DNA from: JBBQNJ01 sp038329845
GTDB taxonomy: Bacteria > Planctomycetota > Phycisphaerae > Tepidisphaerales > Tepidisphaeraceae
Direction: 5' to 3'
DNA length: 64,000 bases
Assembly (NCBI GenBank): GCA_038329845.1
Contig: JBBQNJ010000003.1
Location: 35,770 to 99,769, forward strand
The notes below the pieces were generated by a model, which saw only the letters and a list, made by a program, of their open reading frames with translations, ran no database searches and was not told the DNA's origin. Shown piece after piece: positions 27,522 to 34,907 of this stretch. Position 1 is the stretch's first letter; each line of letters opens with the position of its first letter. Both the position numbers and the translations under genes were made by a program.

Positions 27522-27590
27522 CGTGTTGCTTCTCCCGCTGGGAACTCAAAAACCTGCGCTTGCGATCACCGCGCGTCAACTCCAGACTGC

Positions 27591-27875
27591 TTATCGATGG
27601 ATCCACGCCCGCAGCGTGTCAGCCAGTGCCGCGCCGCCGGCCAGCATGGCGGCGATCTTCCCCATCTTGCGCAGCCGCGGCTGGGGTCGGAGGCGCTTCA
27701 GCTTCTCGTCGGTCTCCGCCGTGACTGCGGCAATGCGGTGGTCGATCGTTCTTTCGATGCGCACGGCGAGCGCGTCCAGTTGTTCCTGGAAGCGCTCCGC
27801 CAGGGGTTCCACCAGGATCTCCTGGACGCGGCGCACGTCCTCGGCGCTGAGCGAGCGCATGACCATGGCACTCAT
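27591..27875 (-). CDS. Small helical phage protein with C-terminal membrane segment
   Basis: ATG 27875 overlaps the stop of the lipoprotein gene (ATGA) and gives 94 aa. Residues ~10-65 form a long charged amphipathic helix (VRRVQEILVEPLAERFQEQLD) and the C terminus has a hydrophobic stretch (MGKIAAMLAGGAALAD). Together with the preceding lipoprotein it may belong to a lysis or entry-exclusion unit; this is inference from size and order. Confidence 0.55.
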   Translation of the reverse strand: MSAMVMRSLSAEDVRRVQEILVEPLAERFQEQLDALAVRIERTIDHRIAAVTAETDEKLKRLRPQPRLRKMGKIAAMLAGGAALADTLRAWIHR

Positions 27876-28486
27876 TTCGTGCCGGTCGCCGACCCCGCGG
27901 ATGCGGCAGCCGGCACCGGCGTGGAATGACCGGAGAGGCCACGAACAAACCCGAATATCGACGTGACCCAGGGCTTGATGTTGATGAGCGAAATCGCCTT
28001 TGCCATCCAGCCAAACGGATTGCCGAATCCCAGCCAGAGCGAAAGCACTTCGAGCACCGCGAGGCCGATGATACCGATCCAGAAGAACGCCTGAATGCGT
28101 ATGCCCCAACGCACATACCACCTGCCGTGGAGATCCCGGTAGGCCGCCTGCTCGGCCGAGAGCGCCGTGTTCAGCTTCTCGCGCTCGGCAGCCACCTGCG
28201 TGAGCTGCTCGGCCGCCTGGTTATTGGTTTTGATCGCCTGTTGATGCTCGTAACTCGCCGAGCCGAGCAGGGATCGCCCCTCGGCATCCGCATGAGGCAC
28301 TGCGGCGATGACATGACGATCGGCGCTTTCGATGTGGGATCGCGTCCGGGCAATCTCGCTGCCCACGGACGGGATGCTGTCCGGTACATTCACCTGGCCG
28401 GCGAAATGACATCCGGCGCCCACGACGATCAGGAGGGAGAAAGCCAGGGAAAGAAACGTCGATGGGAGCGTGGATCGATTGTTCAC
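27872..28486 (-). CDS. Prophage lipoprotein with coiled coil and one membrane helix
   Basis: Predicted 204 aa. Signal sequence with lipobox VVGAGC; the Cys at residue 26 would be lipidated. Residues ~60-125 are a probable coiled coil (EHQQAIKTNNQAAEQLTQVAAE), followed by a Trp-rich segment and a strong hydrophobic helix (FFWIGIIGLAVLEVLSLWLG). The tail is Ala/Ser/Gly-rich. A lipoprotein plus a membrane helix in one chain recalls unimolecular spanins, but their layout differs. Next to the small helical gene, a lysis or superinfection role is possible. Confidence 0.6.
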   Translation of the reverse strand: MNNRSTLPSTFLSLAFSLLIVVGAGCHFAGQVNVPDSIPSVGSEIARTRSHIESADRHVIAAVPHADAEGRSLLGSASYEHQQAIKTNNQAAEQLTQVAAEREKLNTALSAEQAAYRDLHGRWYVRWGIRIQAFFWIGIIGLAVLEVLSLWLGFGNPFGWMAKAISLINIKPWVTSIFGFVRGLSGHSTPVPAAASAGSATGTK

Positions 28487-28514
28487 GATCCTATGTAGGC
28501 GCGCCGCGAAAAAT

Positions 28515-29215
28515 TCATCGCTGCCGCGAAGGGTTGCGGACGATGGCCTGGATGGTGCTCGCCAGCCATTGCCGACCCAATTTGGTGGGGACTTCCGCGG
28601 CGTTCAGCTTCGCGGCGATGGCACGAAGGCTCACGCCTTGGGCGCGATCGAGCATGATCTGCTGAATCGCGAGCTGCTCCGCCCCATTCGCCACCAACGA
28701 TCGACCATCCGCCGCCAGGTCGTAACCGTAAGGCACACGTCCGCTGATGCGACGCCCGCTCCGGCGGAGCTGCTGCAACGCGGCGCTGGTGCGTTCAGAA
28801 ATCACGTCGCTCTCGAATTCAGCAAAGACTGCGAGCAGCCTGAAAATCATTTTCCCGGCGGCGGAAGTGGTATCGAGTTTCTCGGAAAGACTCACCAGGT
28901 CCGCGCCGGCTCGATCGAGCCGCTGCGAAATCATGATCGCGTCGATCGTGGATCGCGCCATGCGCGAGAGGCTGTAAACGACCAGTGCCCACTACAGGAA
29001 CAGACGCGTTCGAGCGCCCGCTGCAGCCCTGGCCGGTTGTTCGCCCGGCTGCCGCTGATGCCGGCGTCCTCCTCGATGCCGAGGAGCTGGTAGTCGTTAA
29101 GCTCACACCAGGCTTCAATGCGGGCACGCTGGGCCTCGAGGCTCACGCCCTCGGATGCCTGTGTTTCAGTGCTGACCCGTAGGTAACCGATTGCTGATCG
29201 ACCCGAAGTTGCCAT
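28515..29215 (-). pseudogene. Serine recombinase (resolvase/integrase type), broken by a 1-nt frameshift
   Basis: The start (ATG 29215) reads ATSGRSAIGYLRVSTETQ, with the catalytic Ser in RVST, then SLEAQRARIEAWCEL and GISGSRANNRPGLQRAL. Near 28,990, in a GGG run, the frame ends up out of phase. In another frame the recombinase continues exactly where expected: ALVVYSLSRMARSTIDA...AGKMIFRLLAVFAEFE, then a Recombinase domain (VPYGYDLAADGRSLV...LNAAEVPTKLG). The span is 701 nt, consistent with one missing base. Intact length would be ~233 aa. It is the only integrase-like gene in the element. Confidence 0.8.
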
Positions 29216-29312
29216 GGCATGTCCCCACTCGCGCACATGACCGCCCCCTGCGTACATAACCGGTCGGTCACGTGCGCCAATCGCCGCCAAACCCTCACGT
29301 GCGCCCGGGTTT

Positions 29313-29621
29313 TCAGCGAATGCCGGCGGCTTCCAGGCTGATCGTTGGATGCAAATGTTGTCTTAGAAGCTGCCGGCGCAGCTCCCGTCCGATCACTTCG
29401 GAAAAGTAGCTGAAGGCGTTGCGGCTTCGCGTCAAGTCGAATTTTCGGATCGCCTTAATCGCTACGACCAGGCTGTCATGCACGGCATCATCCTCATCGG
29501 CGGAACATCGCCAGGCGATGCCGCCGGCCTGATGCTGCGCGATGGCCAGCAACCCCTCGCAGATCTCGCCGTGATTGCCACGCGGTTTGCTGAATAACTG
29601 GGTAAAGCGTCGTCCGTTCAT
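29313..29621 (-). CDS. Phage late sigma-factor-like protein (T4 gp55 style)
   Basis: ATG 29621 overlaps the previous stop (ATGA); the product is 102 aa. The core DAVHDSLVVAIKAIRKFDL followed by SRNAFSYFSEVIGREL resembles sigma region 2 helices of phage late sigma factors and short ECF-like proteins. Region 4 is lacking. It probably directs host RNA polymerase to phage promoters with the help of neighbouring small proteins. Assignment is from sequence pattern and small size. Confidence 0.55.
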   Translation of the reverse strand: MNGRRFTQLFSKPRGNHGEICEGLLAIAQHQAGGIAWRCSADEDDAVHDSLVVAIKAIRKFDLTRSRNAFSYFSEVIGRELRRQLLRQHLHPTISLEAAGIR

Positions 29622-29854
29622 GTACCAAGCCCCTGTGCCACGAGCCATGTGCGCGCCGATACCATCGCGGCCCGTGCCTGTCCCAGCGATACCTGCATCT
29701 CCGCCGCCAGCCGACTGAGGATCGGCCGCCCGCTGCTGGTTGCCAACACTCCCGGATTTCGTTCGATGGCGTGAATCAGTGCCCGTGTGTTTCCGCGTCG
29801 CCGCAGCCGAATAAGCAGTTCCCGGGCGGCGCAGATTTCGGATGGATCCCACAT
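29618..29854 (-). CDS. Small HTH-like phage protein, 78 aa
   Basis: ATG 29854 preceded by AAGGGGGG; a longer frame upstream lacks a good ribosome site. The N-terminal MWDPSEICAARELLIRLRRRG is followed by a likely helix-turn-helix: ILSRLAAEMQVSLGQARAAM. It overlaps the sigma-like gene by 4 nt, so the two may work together on promoter recognition (inference). Confidence 0.5.
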   Translation of the reverse strand: MWDPSEICAARELLIRLRRRGNTRALIHAIERNPGVLATSSGRPILSRLAAEMQVSLGQARAAMVSARTWLVAQGLGT

Positions 29855-29936
29855 TATCCCCCCTTCAAATAGGATGGGGCGCCCCCCGCGCCCGCACCCT
29901 ATCGAGATATGATTCATTATTCCCCAAGGCAAATGA

Positions 29937-30389
29937 TCATTCCGCTTTCAATGCCGCTGCGGCGCTCTGTAACGCCTGTAGCAGCGATGCCGCGATCGCC
30001 GCGGCATCCACGCCAGGTTTGAACTCGGTGTAAAGGGCCGGCGGCACATCAAACGGCTCGGAGATCCGCTCGATCTCCTGTCCATTAAGCAGCTCGCGCA
30101 GCGGCTGCGTACGCACGGTCACCACGCCCAGGAACTGCGCCGAGGTGATCTTGCCCTTCTCGATCAGACCGAACAGATTCTTGGGATTGACTGCCGAGCG
30201 GCTGGCAATCTGCAGCCGTGCCAATGTGAGATCGTCCTCGGCGAAACGAGCGTCTTTCCTCTCCATAGCCTCGCGCACCTGGTCGCGCAATCCGCCCCGC
30301 TTGTCGGCTTCTTCAGCCAGCGTGCGAATCGCCCGCAGGAGCGTCAGTCGCTGGTCTCGAATGATCTTTTCTCCGTCGGGGATCTTCAT
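29937..30389 (-). CDS. Phage protein of unknown function, 150 aa
   Basis: N-terminal charged helices (EKIIRDQRLTLLRAIRTLAE, GLRDQVREAMERKDARFAED) are followed by LIEKGKITSAQFLGVVTVR and an Ala-rich tail. No motif identifies it. It precedes the sigma-like and HTH-like genes and starts ~115 nt downstream of the frameshifted regulator, in the early/regulatory part of the element. Confidence 0.5.
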   Translation of the reverse strand: MKIPDGEKIIRDQRLTLLRAIRTLAEEADKRGGLRDQVREAMERKDARFAEDDLTLARLQIASRSAVNPKNLFGLIEKGKITSAQFLGVVTVRTQPLRELLNGQEIERISEPFDVPPALYTEFKPGVDAAAIAASLLQALQSAAAALKAE

Positions 30390-30504
30390 GCCCCTATGTA
30401 GGGCGCGGATCGGAAAAACGATCTGACCCCCCTTCCCTGCCCCGCGTCATGCGCGCTACGGAAGAAAGCGATGATACGTTTGGCGAATCAGGCAAACCGC
30501 ATTT

Positions 30505-30703
30505 TCAGCACAGAAAAGGCGGTTTTTGGCTCAGGCAGGGATTATCGGAACGTCTTTTGACGCCCTCTACGCGTGATGGCGTTTCGCCTCGGACCTGGTA
30601 GACGCGACGCACGTGGATCGGCAGCGCGTCCGCGATCTGCTGCGGCGTTTCAGCGGCGCTGAACCGGCGGGTGATTTCATTCTATGGAGTGATCTTGGCG
30701 CAT
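30505..30703 (-). pseudogene. Small HTH regulator coupled to higA, broken by a 1-nt insertion
   Basis: ATG 30703 overlaps the higA stop (TGATG). It reads MRQDHSIE then TGA; skipping one T restores EITRRFSAAETPQQIADAL and PIHVRRVYQVRGETPSRV, a clear helix-turn-helix ending at TGA 30507-30505. The span is 199 nt (3n+1), i.e. exactly one extra base. The intact protein would be ~65 aa. Its coupling to higA suggests a third member of the toxin-antitoxin operon or an excision/lysogeny regulator. Too short for automatic gene callers. Confidence 0.6.
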
Positions 30704-31158
30704 CAGATGAACAGCGCCGGACTCACTTTGAAGCGCTCTGCCAGCGTGCGGATGTTGGCCTTGCTCAGCTCACGCTTGGCGTTGAGGATCAGCGACACGT
30801 GGCCGCTGCCGCCGATCAGTTTGCCGAGCGAAACGGTGTTCATGCCGTTCTCCTCCATCAGCGTCTGGAGAACTTCCACAGGCGTCATGGGATTCTCCCG
30901 AATATCGCGCAGAAGACTGGAATGCTTTTCGTCGTACTCACGGACCATCCGGCCCAGCATGTCCAGATAATCATTTTCGCCGGCGCTCAGACACCCGCGG
31001 CTGGCGCGGCCCGCCAACTCCAGCAGCAGGTCGCCGCCTTCGTCGTATTCAGCCTCGCTGCGAATCGGCCGTAGCGGGAAGCGGCGAATCAGATCGAGAT
31101 AATCATCCGCCACCTTGCGCCGGCGGATGTTACGCGTATTTTTTTGAGTACTCGGCAT
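30703..31158 (-). CDS. higA: HigA-family antitoxin with XRE helix-turn-helix
   Basis: Predicted 151 aa. The N-terminal ~95 residues form the helical HigA extension (FPLRPIRSEAEYDEGGDLL, DYLDMLGRMVREYDEKH). The C-terminal half is an XRE HTH: TPVEVLQTLMEENG then TVSLGKLIGGSGHVSLILNAKRELSKA, followed by IRTLAERFKVSPALF. It overlaps the HigB gene by 29 nt. In such systems the antitoxin neutralises HigB and represses its own promoter. Present in a prophage, the pair may stabilise it. Confidence 0.85.
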   Translation of the reverse strand: MPSTQKNTRNIRRRKVADDYLDLIRRFPLRPIRSEAEYDEGGDLLLELAGRASRGCLSAGENDYLDMLGRMVREYDEKHSSLLRDIRENPMTPVEVLQTLMEENGMNTVSLGKLIGGSGHVSLILNAKRELSKANIRTLAERFKVSPALFI

Positions 31159-31438
31159 GGGTCAATAACTCCTGGATGATTACGTCTTGACGGTCGTACA
31201 GCACCACAGCCAGCAACCGATAGTTGTTGCCTCCGATGTTGAAGCAGGTCAGATCGGTTCCCTTGATCGCGTCGGCGCTGGGGCAGGTACGTCTTGCGTC
31301 TACGATACTGTTCCACTCGGAACCCGCCGCAACTTCGATCCAACGCAGAAGAGGTTTGCGGGCTGTCGCATGATTTCTCAGTATCTTGTCCAGCCGCGAC
31401 AGGTTCCGAACAACCATGATTACATTATGTAAGATCAT
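31130..31438 (-). CDS. higB: HigB-family toxin (mRNA interferase)
   Basis: Predicted 102 aa from ATG 31438, which overlaps the previous frame's stop (ATGA); ATG 31417 (MVVRNLSRLDK) is an alternative. Family features are visible: PLLRWIEVAAGSEWNSI, DLTCFNIGGNNYRLLAVVLYD and IIQELLTHAEYSKK, including the H-x-E-Y-x-K end typical of RelE/HigB folds. It should cleave ribosome-bound mRNA. Directly followed by the antitoxin gene, as usual for hig loci (toxin first). Confidence 0.85.
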   Translation of the reverse strand: MILHNVIMVVRNLSRLDKILRNHATARKPLLRWIEVAAGSEWNSIVDARRTCPSADAIKGTDLTCFNIGGNNYRLLAVVLYDRQDVIIQELLTHAEYSKKYA

Positions 31439-31954
31439 CGAGAGGGATGCAAGCGAGAATCTTGCAAAACGTAAGATACATTTTGTGCCGCTGGGGCATA
31501 GCCGACGCGAACCGCAATCGGCACAGTCTTCTCGCGATGGGCACGCTGCTCGCTGATGCGATGTCGGATGAGAAACGGATGACCACCCAATGTGATTTCA
31601 ATCGTGCGGAGAATCGGGGTGGGACGACGCGAGAGTCGCGGTAGCTGGATGTGATGCTTCTGCGCGTGAAGAAGCAACGCTTCGGCCGAGTCGGTCAGGC
31701 GCGGCAGCCAGCCGGCGGAGCAATATCGGCAGCGAACGATCAGGCCGGGGCACGACGAGACGCTCCGGCGCGAGACGAAGATGCGGATCCAACCCGATCA
31801 TGCGGAGCGATGCCCGAACCGCTGCACGCACGGCCAGCTTCTCCGCGGGTGGCGCTGGGAGCTCGTAAAGCGCCAAAGGTCCATCGAGTTCGACTTCTAC
31901 CTTCGTAGCGCCCGTGCAGATCGTTCCCCCTGCATGACAGAATGATGTACTCAT
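31435..31954 (-). pseudogene. Frameshifted phage gene with zinc-finger-like C-terminal part
   Basis: ATG 31954 overlaps the upstream stop (ATGA) and reads STSFCHAGGTICTGATKVEVELDGPLALYELPA and AEKLAVRAAVRASLRMIG. From ~31,770 the plausible sequence moves to another frame: LIVRCRYCSAGWLPRLTDSAE then ALLLHAQKHHIQLP, with a C-x2-C...H-x4-H spacing. That frame ends in a TGA overlapping the first HigB ATG, an arrangement expected of a real gene. The span is 520 nt (3n+1), so one base is extra. Intact function unknown; probably a small metal-binding protein. Confidence 0.5.
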
Positions 31955-32880
31955 TGTTTCTCCTTGGGTTCGGGCTGGACGGTCCAGCCCGTGTGCGTGT
32001 GCACGGTCTTTGATATCTGCTCAGGACTGAGCAGCTGGATTGCGACTCGGGCATGTTCGGCGAACGTGTTGCCGGCAAAGACGATCGCCTTGCCGCCGAT
32101 CCGCTCGATAGGCCAAGCCATCGCGCGGAACTCGCTTGCTTTGACAACGATGCGGCGAGTGACGTTCTCGAGCATGACCTCAAGTTCGACTTCGTTGGTC
32201 GATTCTTCGCTCCCGTCGGTGCGCTCGACATTGGCGGTGATCCGGGCGGTGAAGTTCGTGAGCTTCTCCGGAATCTCGCCGCCGATCGCCTTGCGACGCC
32301 AGTACAGTCCCACGCCCTCTATGGCGTGATACGCAATGCGCTCGTCATCCATCGCCGCTCGATGTGAAGGTTCTGTCTGACGCCTCCCGGCTTCGATCGC
32401 GACGATGAATTTTTGATCGAGCAACTCGATGAGCCGGCGGTGTGTGGCCGGCGAGGCCCTGCGTTTGCCCAGATGGAACTGGGCGATCTTTTCGGCCAGC
32501 GCCAGCCGACCGGTATCGTTCACCGCCTCTCCGTTGGTCATCCACACCTTGCGACTGCCGCGGTAGTAGTCGATCGCCAGCTTGCATGTGCCGTTGGATC
32601 TGGCTGGCAGGTGGATCTCGATGTCGAGCTCGTGTTCCCTGCTGAGCTTCGCCAGCTCGTTGCGGAGAGTGATGCCCTCCTCAGTGCCGATGCCGGCATA
32701 GCTCGCGCACAGTTCATCGAGAAAATGCTTCCGCTCCTGACGGTCACTGACCCACACGAATCGTTTGAACTTTTCGCCTCCCGGCATGGTCACGACGATT
32801 TCTAACTTGCGTTCGTCGTCTCGCCCGCCGGCGTGCAGGGCGATGGTCTCTGTCTTATCGATCACATTGGTTCTGTTCAT
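31951..32880 (-). CDS. DUF927-related replication protein, truncated before its helicase part
   Basis: ATG 32880 overlaps the primase stop; 309 aa. The N-terminal part contains RFVWVSDRQERKHFLDEL and GVGLYWRRKAIGGEIPEKL, then NFTARITANVERTDG, VKASEFRAMAWPIERIGG, GNTFAEHARVAIQLLS and TVHTHTGWTVQ. This is how phage DUF927/helicase proteins begin, but those run on for hundreds of residues after the HTGW motif. Here a stop follows 10 residues later, so the ATPase part is missing. The frame itself is intact, which points to an old deletion. Confidence 0.65.
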   Translation of the reverse strand: MNRTNVIDKTETIALHAGGRDDERKLEIVVTMPGGEKFKRFVWVSDRQERKHFLDELCASYAGIGTEEGITLRNELAKLSREHELDIEIHLPARSNGTCKLAIDYYRGSRKVWMTNGEAVNDTGRLALAEKIAQFHLGKRRASPATHRRLIELLDQKFIVAIEAGRRQTEPSHRAAMDDERIAYHAIEGVGLYWRRKAIGGEIPEKLTNFTARITANVERTDGSEESTNEVELEVMLENVTRRIVVKASEFRAMAWPIERIGGKAIVFAGNTFAEHARVAIQLLSPEQISKTVHTHTGWTVQPEPKEKQ

Positions 32881-33755
32881 TGGCTGATTCCTTTCAGTTG
32901 CGATGCGACTTTCAAATTGCATCGCGGTGATGCCCAGACGGCGCGCTCAACATCCGCGGCCGTCGCTCCATTCTGTTTCCATTGCCTCGCGTCCTTCACC
33001 CCCGCCGGCGGCGTGAGGATATGGACGACCTGGCAGTACAGACGCGCCACGCCCGCGAGGATCGCTGCGCCGTGCTGGCCTGGCTTGTCGCCATCGGCCA
33101 CGATCACGAGCTGCGTGATGGCCGCGCCGTCCTGGTGACGACGCTTGAGCAGATCGAGGATGAGATCGCGCCCGCCCAGGCAGCTCGGCCGACCGATGGC
33201 GGCGAAGCCCAGATCGAGCAGCGCCGCCGTGTCGGTGGGCCCTTCGCAGATCATTAGCCGCGTCGGCTGTTCGTCCGGGAAGTCGCGCGGGATGAACAAT
33301 CCCTCGCGCCCGCCCGTGATCGCGAACTTGCGCCCGGCTTTGGATCGCATCCGAAAGCCGCGGATCTCCATCGCGGCATCGCGCATCGGAAATGACCAGG
33401 CGTTCTTGTCGATCGACCAGCCCACGTCGAGACGGCGCAGGCTCTCGACGCTCAGCCCCATGTCCTGCGCAAATCGCGTGAACACAGGCGGATTGATCGC
33501 GGTGGCAAAGGACCTCGCGAGCAAGGCGAGGTCGTGACGCAGAACGGGTTGCACGGCTCGGGGCGGCATCGACAGCGCCACCCGGATGCTGCCGTCCAGG
33601 CGATGCAGCCAGCCGCCATTAGTCTGGGCTTTGGCCGATTGGATACGCCGGCAGATGGCGGCCTGGCCATCACTGGAGATCTGGCACCAGTCCGGCTTCT
33701 GGCAGATCGGGCACAGTGAATCTCGGCGCACACTGCGCCACTTGTCACTCAGCAT
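32877..33755 (-). CDS. Phage DNA primase-like protein (zinc finger + Toprim)
   Basis: Predicted 292 aa. Zinc-binding cysteines near the N terminus (CPICQKPDWC, then CRR), a linker, and a Toprim domain: LMICEGPTDTAALLDLGF (catalytic Glu) and LVIVADGDKPG (DxD). The length corresponds to a short phage primase without its own helicase. It is the first gene of the minus-strand replication pair with the DUF927 remnant and is divergent from the BrnT-like gene. It would synthesise primers on single-stranded phage DNA. Confidence 0.8.
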   Translation of the reverse strand: MLSDKWRSVRRDSLCPICQKPDWCQISSDGQAAICRRIQSAKAQTNGGWLHRLDGSIRVALSMPPRAVQPVLRHDLALLARSFATAINPPVFTRFAQDMGLSVESLRRLDVGWSIDKNAWSFPMRDAAMEIRGFRMRSKAGRKFAITGGREGLFIPRDFPDEQPTRLMICEGPTDTAALLDLGFAAIGRPSCLGGRDLILDLLKRRHQDGAAITQLVIVADGDKPGQHGAAILAGVARLYCQVVHILTPPAGVKDARQWKQNGATAADVERAVWASPRCNLKVASQLKGISQ

Positions 33756-33844
33756 GGCACAGCTCCCGTCGGCGTAAGCAAATTCGTAGTCAGGTATGTA
33801 TTTTTCTCTCGTGTCGGCGGAAGGATAGATGTATATTTAATTCG

Positions 33845-34099
33845 GTGATCAAACGCTTCCGCTGGAACGACTGGAACCTCGATCACGCGACCCGCCACGG
33901 CGTGTCGGTCGGTGAGGTCGAGCGGGTCGTTCTCAATGCCCGTCGCCCCTACCCACGTCGCGTCGATCGCGATCGCTGGCAGGTGGTCGGGCGCGGTCAG
34001 GGCGATCGTGTCATCCAGGTGATCTTTCTGGTCGATCCGGACGGAACGATTTACGTCATCCACGCCATGCCGCTGACCACGCGGCGACGCCGGGGCTGA
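33845..34099 (+). CDS. BrnT-like toxin homologue
   Basis: GTG 33845 gives 84 aa: KRFRWNDWNLDHATRHGVSVGEVERVV, then RWQVVGRGQGDRVIQVIFLVD and IYVIHAMPLTTRRRRG. BrnT toxins have the same layout: W-D/N-x-x-K/L-N start, HGVS helix, and R-x-R/I-I-S-A-R end. A TATATT hexamer ends 7 nt before the GTG, so the mRNA may be leaderless. It is followed by a ribbon-helix-helix gene, the usual partner. It is one of two convincing plus-strand genes in the element. RNase activity is inferred from the family. Confidence 0.65.
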   Translation: MIKRFRWNDWNLDHATRHGVSVGEVERVVLNARRPYPRRVDRDRWQVVGRGQGDRVIQVIFLVDPDGTIYVIHAMPLTTRRRRG

Positions 34100-34148
34100 A
34101 CGCGGGCCAGCCCCGGGCGCGGCGTACTCGGCCCGATGAGACGATGCC

Positions 34149-34457
34149 ATGAGCAAGAAACACAAGACCCCCATCGAACGGTTCCTCGCACTTCCCGATG
34201 AGCGGAAGGAGGCCGAGGTCTCGAAGTACGATCGCAGGATTCCCCTGGCCAAATCGCGTCGGCTGACTTCGGCTGAAAAAAAGCGGTGGCACAAGGCGGT
34301 CGGCCGGCCCACGGTGGGCGCCGGCGCCAAGCCTGTCTCCGTGACGATCGAACGCCGGCTGCTCGAACGCACCGATCGCTTTGCCAAAAGGCACAAGGTC
34401 AAACGATCGGAACTGATCGCACAGGGATTGGAACTGGTGTTGAAGCGGGCGAGCTGA
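34149..34457 (+). CDS. CopG/ribbon-helix-helix antitoxin-like protein, partner of the BrnT-like gene
   Basis: Predicted 102 aa. The N-terminal DERKEAEVSKYDRRIPLAKSR and SAEKKRWHKAVGRP is followed by a ribbon-helix-helix: PVSVTIERRLLERTDRFAKRH and KRSELIAQGLELVLK. The layout fits antitoxins that accompany BrnT-like toxins. It starts 49 nt after the toxin gene and ends just before a strong terminator. Likely DNA-binding dimer and autorepressor. Confidence 0.7.
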   Translation: MSKKHKTPIERFLALPDERKEAEVSKYDRRIPLAKSRRLTSAEKKRWHKAVGRPTVGAGAKPVSVTIERRLLERTDRFAKRHKVKRSELIAQGLELVLKRAS

Positions 34458-34489
34458 CTCGCCCGGATAATCGGAACAGATTTGTGCCC

Positions 34490-34518
34490 CACGCCGCGAG
34501 ATGCTCGCGGCGTGTTTT
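34490..34518 (+). terminator. Rho-independent terminator of the BrnTA-like operon
   Basis: Perfect 11-bp stem CACGCCGCGAG / CTCGCGGCGTG with loop ATG, followed by TTTT. It closes the plus-strand toxin-antitoxin transcript. Confidence 0.8.
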
Positions 34519-34688
34519 GCTGCGCCCCCGCCAACGGGCGGGTCCGATGCAGGCGCGTCAAAACGCTGCAATGATGTTGCATGATGGGAACTCCTTTCGT
34601 GTGAGTGGAACGCCGCGCACGCGCGCGGCGCGAACAAGCTCCCCACCGGCGACCGCGGCGATGCGCCGGTGGAGAGGCACGAAAGGAA

Positions 34689-34907
34689 TCACGTCATCGT
34701 GGAACTGGCGGCGCTGCTGGCGAAGACCACCTCGAGCGCGTTTCGCAGCTCGCGCTGATCGACTTCAACCACCTGGTGCTGCCGGCCGTGGGAGAGCTCG
34801 AAGACGACGTGGCTGTCGCCGCGCAGGTCGATCCGCGTGACGTGATTCAGATTGAGGATCTGATCACCGACGCGGAGGAACTGCCCGTCGAAGCCGGGAA
34901 GCCGCAC
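34689..34907 (-). CDS. Small conserved-looking beta protein, 72 aa
   Basis: GTG 34907 gives LPGFDGQFLRVGDQILNLNHVTRIDLRGD, then HVVFELSHGRQHQVVEVDQ and a short helical end. It has the look of a small beta-barrel domain common as an orphan gene in planctomycetes and cyanobacteria. No Shine-Dalgarno is evident and the frame upstream is open without a start codon, so the start is tentative. Convergent with the BrnTA-like operon, near the right end of the element. Confidence 0.5.
   Translation of the reverse strand: MRLPGFDGQFLRVGDQILNLNHVTRIDLRGDSHVVFELSHGRQHQVVEVDQRELRNALEVVFASSAASSTMT

Noticed and set aside
34490..34518. The GC stem considered as a recombination site
   Set aside because: A run of T follows directly and it lies at the end of an operon; a terminator is simpler.
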